From: Sweltsa coloradensis
Taxonomy: Eukaryota > Arthropoda > Insecta > Plecoptera > Chloroperlidae
Length of the DNA stretch: 64,000 nt
NCBI GenBank assembly: GCA_024449915.1
Contig: JAMZAV010000777.1
Span: forward strand, 682,001 to 746,000
Direction of reading: 5' to 3'
In this document: positions 60,103 to 64,000 of the stretch, piece by piece
Numbering within the stretch: the stretch's first letter is position 1
Layout of the letters: the number at the start of each line of letters is the position of its first letter
Translations under genes and position numbers: made by a program
The notes under the pieces: model-generated
Told to the model about the DNA's origin: nothing
The model's database searches: none
The model's input: only the letters and a program-made list of their open reading frames with translations

Positions 60103-60452
60103 CTACAAGAAATTAAAAAATGTTAGCAGAAGGAAATGTAATAATATGGTAAACAAAGCAAACAACATAAGGATATGGTTCAACCAGCTCAATACTGAAA
60201 AAGGCATTGTACTCAAAAGGTGGAGTGCAAAGTTTTTATAGAGAGGTATTTTATGCATAAATAAATATTAAATAATGACTTTGATCCATAAATTAAATAA
60301 ATAGATTATTAGTTTAATTGCAGTTTAAAACATCCTACTTTTGTGACTAATGGATCCATTTGCCGTTGTTTTCCTACATTTAGTTCACCTTATTTTAAAC
60401 AAAACATAGTACACACATTGTAACTTTCACCTTAACCCCGATCTAATATCAC

Positions 60453-61284
60453 AGGGAACCTAAGTAGCGAGCGCGGGATAAATTTGGGATCACACTTGAT
60501 CACAAGGCATAGGAAAATACCCCGTCTTCGAACTTTGCGCTACCGTATCTCCCGACTGAGACCAAAATAAGAAATTTCAAACACACTACGAGAACACTTT
60601 TAGGTTTTCTACGTACAACAGTCGACAAATTTTCAACAACATGTACCAAATTTAAATGAGAGCGAGTTTAATAATCATGTGTCATTGCAGTGTTGCCCTG
60701 TCTGCTGCAAAAAAATAGAAAGAGAACGCGTCTCCATGCAGCAGAGAGAGATGAGAGTACTCGCGCCTGCGCACAAGGTATAGGCGCATTGTTGAATGCC
60801 ATGGTCAGCATACTAGTCTAGGGGGGTGAGGGGTGTGTGTGTGAGGCAGGCAGCATCGAGTTTTGATGACAAGGCCGCGATGCCACATTCATGCGATCAG
60901 CACACTCCCCCCTCACCCCCCTAGACTGACCATGGCATTCAACAATGCGCCTATACCTTCGTGCGCATGCGCCAGTACTCTCATCTCTCTCTGCTGCATG
61001 GAGACGCGTTCTCTTTCTATTTTTTTGCAGCAGACAGGGCAACACTGCAATTACACATAATTATTAAACTCGCTCTCATTTAAATTTGGAAAATGTTGTT
61101 GAAAATCTGTCGACTGTTATACGTAGTGAAAACATGAAGTGTTCTCGTAGTGTGTTTGAAATTTCTTATTTTGGTCTCAGTCGGGAGATACGGTAGCGCA
61201 AAGTTCGACAGACGGGTTATTTTCCTATGCCTTGTGATCAAGTGTGATCCCAAATTTCTCCCGCGCTCGCTACTTAGGTTCCCT
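60453..61284. repeat. Large palindromic foldback element in a DHTKD1 intron
   Basis: The arms of about 390 bp begin AGGGAACCTAAGTAGCGAGC and end with the complement. They pair through GCACACTCCCCCCTCAC-type words near the centre and CAGACAGGGCAACACTGCAA. Identity is high but not perfect. No transposase. Open frames here are mirrored in the two arms and are not genes. Confidence 0.88.
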
Positions 61285-61366
61285 ATTACTATTTACATAA
61301 TATCATTATTATTGTATATTATATTCTATTAATTCGTACTATAATTGTGTGTTTAACGTATCATCA

Positions 61367-62133
61367 TTGGATGAGCGTAGCGAGCGAAGCGAAGATTCCA
61401 TTTCACTACACTGGAGAAAAAAATCCGGAATGTTTATCTTTTTTTTTTCTGTATGTATTTTTGTGTGTTTGTTAACACGATTCCGGCTAAACCGATACTC
61501 CAATTACAATGAAATTTTATGGAGGCCTTCGAAATCTCTGAACTTAGAACTGCCACGTTTTTGAGCGCAATCGGAAAATTATTTCTCATTAAAATTGCAA
61601 CTTTACGATTTTTTTCGAATTTTTAAAAAATTTCTTCAGCTTATAACAACCTACATGCTTTATCCGATTTTAATGATTTTTTCACAAAACCTTAATTTTA
61701 TGAATCTAGGTATTCGTGTAAATTTGAGCGCATCGAAAACTATTTCTTATGAAAATCGAAATTTTACCTTTTTTTTCTTTTTTAAAACAATTCTTTGACT
61801 TATAACACCTACATGCTTTATCCTATTGGAATGATTTTTTCACAGAACCTTAATTTTATGAATATATACATTCGTGTAAAATTTGTGCGCAATCGAATAA
61901 TTATTTCTCATGAAAATTTCAAAATTACGACTTTTTCCTTTTTTAAAATTACGATTAATTAAAAAAATTTAAAATTTAAGTTAATTTTTTATTTAATTTA
62001 ATATAATTTAAAAAAATCTTCAACGAAGTAATGATTTTTTCACAGAACAACTGAAAATCCGCATAACACATGGCAGCTCAATGCACCAATTACGCTCATC
62101 CAACAACGCGGCGGGACTTAAGCGTTTTCCTAG
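61367..62133 (+). mobile_element. Helentron/Helitron2-like family 1, complete plus-orientation copy
   Basis: It starts TTGGATGAGCGTAGCGAGCG after A. Near the end CATCCAACAACGCGG is followed by hairpin AACGC...GCGTT and TTTTCCTAG before T. It contains three internal tandem units. It is the reference copy for the family in this window. Confidence 0.85.
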
Positions 62134-62314
62134 TTATATTCATACTATAATTAACCTACCTTAGTCTACCTGATTGTTACAGGTTCAAATTGACAGTCTG
62201 TTTTATGTATTTATCTATGGCAACATCAATAAATCTATCTGTCTATGCAATAACAACTCTTTCTATAATCATATTCAAATAAATATTTATCGAGAGCCTG
62301 TAGTTGCAACTTAC

Positions 62315-62447
62315 GAAGTCTTCTGGGAAATGAAACTGATTTTTGTCCAATGATTTGAAGTAAATTCTGATTGACTCCAGTGTCCCATGTAGTGATAGCT
62401 GCCGGTGCCTGGCTGAAGCCAGTCCACTGTCGTTTGAAGTATGATTT
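62315..62447 (-). CDS. DHTKD1: DHTKD1 exon 1 of 9 visible, with a one-base frame break
   Basis: DHTKD1 is the thiamine-dependent E1 subunit that converts 2-oxoadipate in mitochondrial lysine and tryptophan breakdown. The minus strand reads KSYFKRQWTGFSQAPAAITT, then WDTGVNQNLLQIIGQKSVSF. W-x-G, T-x-W-D-T-G-V and I-G-x-K-S-V fit DHTKD1. The last codons as sequenced read PRRL, while the neighbouring frame gives PEDF, which fits the conserved P-x-x-F-x-I-H junction with the next exon. One surplus C in a CCC run (GGG at 62325-62327 on +) explains this. Acceptor GTACTTCAG and donor TTC|GTAAGT are intact. Earlier exons are outside the window. Confidence 0.92.
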
Positions 62448-62622
62448 CTGAAGTACAATTAAATAATTAGTCAAATACCAATCAAACCATTCAAGTGTCA
62501 AGATAAAAAAAGGAAGAATAACCCTTACAAAAATTTTACATCGTAAAAGCTTCGCCAAAACTTATCCAAAAGGTCGTCACTTTGCCAAAACATATTTAAA
62601 ACTTATCTAAAACATATTCAAA

Positions 62623-62900
62623 CACTGATTATGTTTTGGAAACCTTCCTGCAACCTTTTAAAGAGTCGCAGGAACATCGCAAAAAGGTAGTCAAAAGTAT
62701 CCTTCATGGAAACATAGAAATAAATCTCAGGTAATAATGACTATGTTTTGGATACCTTCCTGCGACCTTTTAAAGAGTCGCAGAAACATCGCGAAAAGGT
62801 AGTCAAAAGCCGCCGTTCGCCAAAGCATCGCAGGAACATCGCAAGAAGGTAGTCAAATGTATCCTTCGCCAAAACATCTCCAAAGCATCGCAGAAACATA
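62623..62900. repeat. Tandem repeat, about 115-bp unit
   Basis: CCTTTTAAAGAGTCGCAG, ACATCGC(A/G)AAAAGGTAGTCA and TATGTTTTGG occur twice (62626-62703 and 62739-62815), with partial units after. Related words (CGACCTTTTCGCGATGTT, TCCAACTACC) recur at 63620-63840. Confidence 0.7.
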
Positions 62901-63109
62901 GTGCCAAATTAATTCTTATAGTCAAAAGTAAAACTATTAATTTTATGCAGGATAAGAAATGACATTTTTCCATTTCATTAAGATTTAACCATTATTTTTA
63001 TTAAATTATTGAAATATGTTTACCGTATTTTGTTCGAAATTATAATATAATGGTAATAGTTGAAATAGTTATTTGACTTGAGCGGTCGGAACAAGCCAAG
63101 TTGTGCAAG

Positions 63110-63207
63110 ATGGCGTCTGTCAACACATGTGCTGATTGTGCTCTTCCTGGAAACAGTGTTACCAGTAGCCTCGGTTTTGCATCGTTTTGCACGCGTACAA
63201 TAATTAG
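63110..63207 (+). CDS. Possible first coding exon of an unidentified gene
   Basis: AAGATGGCGTC supplies a start in good Kozak context and equals the YY1-type initiator common at animal housekeeping promoters. The frame reads MASVNTCADCALPGNSVTSS then LGFASFCTRTIIR and stops exactly at AG|GTAAGT, a consensus donor. No homology is recognised and no second exon is visible before 64000. It would be antisense to a DHTKD1 intron, or mark another gene beginning here. Chance remains possible because the ORF is short. Confidence 0.35.
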
Positions 63208-63852
63208 GTAAGTAATTTGGGCTTTTAAAAGTAAATGTGTTCAATATTCATCCACTGTATTAAGCTCATATTCAGACCATGGTTGGTGCACTGGAGGTTT
63301 TAGTTAGCCTTTGTCTTAAGGTTTTGGAGGGCCTACATGCCTAGGCCTAGTGCCTGTGCCTGGGCAGGGATATTTAATACACAATGCATAGGCCTAAGGC
63401 ATGTAGGGGCAGGGTTCTAACTTCTAACTAAGCCCAGGTACAAGCCCACTGTTATAAAATGGTAGGCTAGGCCTAGAAGCCCTTACAAAAATTTTAGTAG
63501 TCAAACCTAGTCTCATGGCTATGTCTTTTTGACTATGTGTTAACTACTGTTTGTCACACATCCAACACATTGTTTGGACTTATAAATACACAGTTCCAAT
63601 GCATATCCGTCCGGATATGTTCCAACTACCTTTCGACAACAAAATGGCGACCTCCAAAACATCGCGAAATGGTAGTCATTACATAGTCAAAACATAGTTG
63701 GATGTTTTCCAACTACTATATGGCGATCTTTTGACACATGGCTTGGCCAATCAAATGGTATTAAAAGCACAGTCAATAGGTAGTTATTACAAAGTCGACT
63801 ATGTTTCAACTACTGTTTGGCGACCTTTTCGCGATGTTAAAAAAAGTACGGT

Positions 63853-63975
63853 GCTTGGTCTTTAATAAAATATAGGTACAATAAAAACTAGTTTTGGTAG
63901 GACCAACTCTAGCAATATCCGTGATCACCCTTCGAACTAGTTTGTATCGCACCTATATTTTATTCAAGACCAAGC
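63853..63975. repeat. Short foldback MITE
   Basis: GCTTGGTCTTTAATAAAATA at the left is inverted at the right end (TTTTATTCAAGACCAAGC). The inner words TATAGGT/ACCTATA and AACTAGTTT are also inverted around a centre near 63915. Confidence 0.75.
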
Positions 63976-64000
63976 CACAACCCTACTGGTATATTTTGGA

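Noticed and set aside
60818..61060. Opposed open frames at the centre of the 60453 foldback
   Set aside because: They are mirror images created by the inverted arms.
48204..62447. OGDH (2-oxoglutarate dehydrogenase) as the identity of the minus-strand gene
   Set aside because: [22 protein letters not shown] and [10 protein letters not shown] fit DHTKD1 better than the OGDH equivalents with NQG.

Overview
This is a repeat-rich eukaryotic window: multi-exon genes, long introns, GT-AG and GC-AG splicing, and dense transposable elements. The two recognisable genes are animal housekeeping genes. The frequent GGCCTA-type words and the mixture of Penelope-like, hAT, pogo and Helitron2/Helentron-like elements suggest a marine invertebrate deuterostome, perhaps an echinoderm. 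That taxonomic guess is an inference, not a demonstrated placement.

Gene 1 (+ strand, 9325-33783) is the C-terminal half of FBXO11, the F-box receptor of an SCF ubiquitin ligase. Six exons encode parallel beta-helix repeats followed by a UBR-type zinc finger and the stop codon. The exons are in frame with one another and show no lesion. The N-terminal half with the F-box is not seen and probably lies before position 1. Two of the five introns start with GC instead of GT.

Gene 2 (- strand, 62447 down to 48204) is the C-terminal part of DHTKD1, the mitochondrial 2-oxoadipate dehydrogenase E1 subunit. Nine exons run through to the stop codon. Two exons each carry one surplus base in a short homopolymer, which breaks the reading frame. 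The genes are convergent, with about 14 kb of intergenic DNA between their stop codons. A possible first exon of a third gene (+ strand, 63110-63207) lies opposite a DHTKD1 intron.

Region by region: 1-9300 is a mosaic of elements in the FBXO11 intron upstream of the first visible exon: TA-target elements, a TTAA-target element, hAT elements and Penelope-like pieces. 9570-33650 holds the FBXO11 exons and introns full of hAT-type, Helentron-like, LINE, piggyBac-like and Penelope-like copies. 33784-39275 is mostly unique FBXO11 3' flank. 39276-48203 is another repeat cluster with two large palindromes. 48204-62447 is DHTKD1; its last intron holds a three-level nest (foldback in pogo/Tigger in hAT). 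62500-64000 has short tandem and foldback repeats.

No bacterial operon, CRISPR array or phage is present. The most unusual content is a set of non-autonomous Helitron2/Helentron-like families whose ends are fixed by one precise self-nested insertion, several transposons whose empty sites can be read directly, and the lesions in DHTKD1. Target-site duplications and terminal inverted repeats were read by eye. Family names are inferred from end motifs and target sites, because no complete transposase is present.
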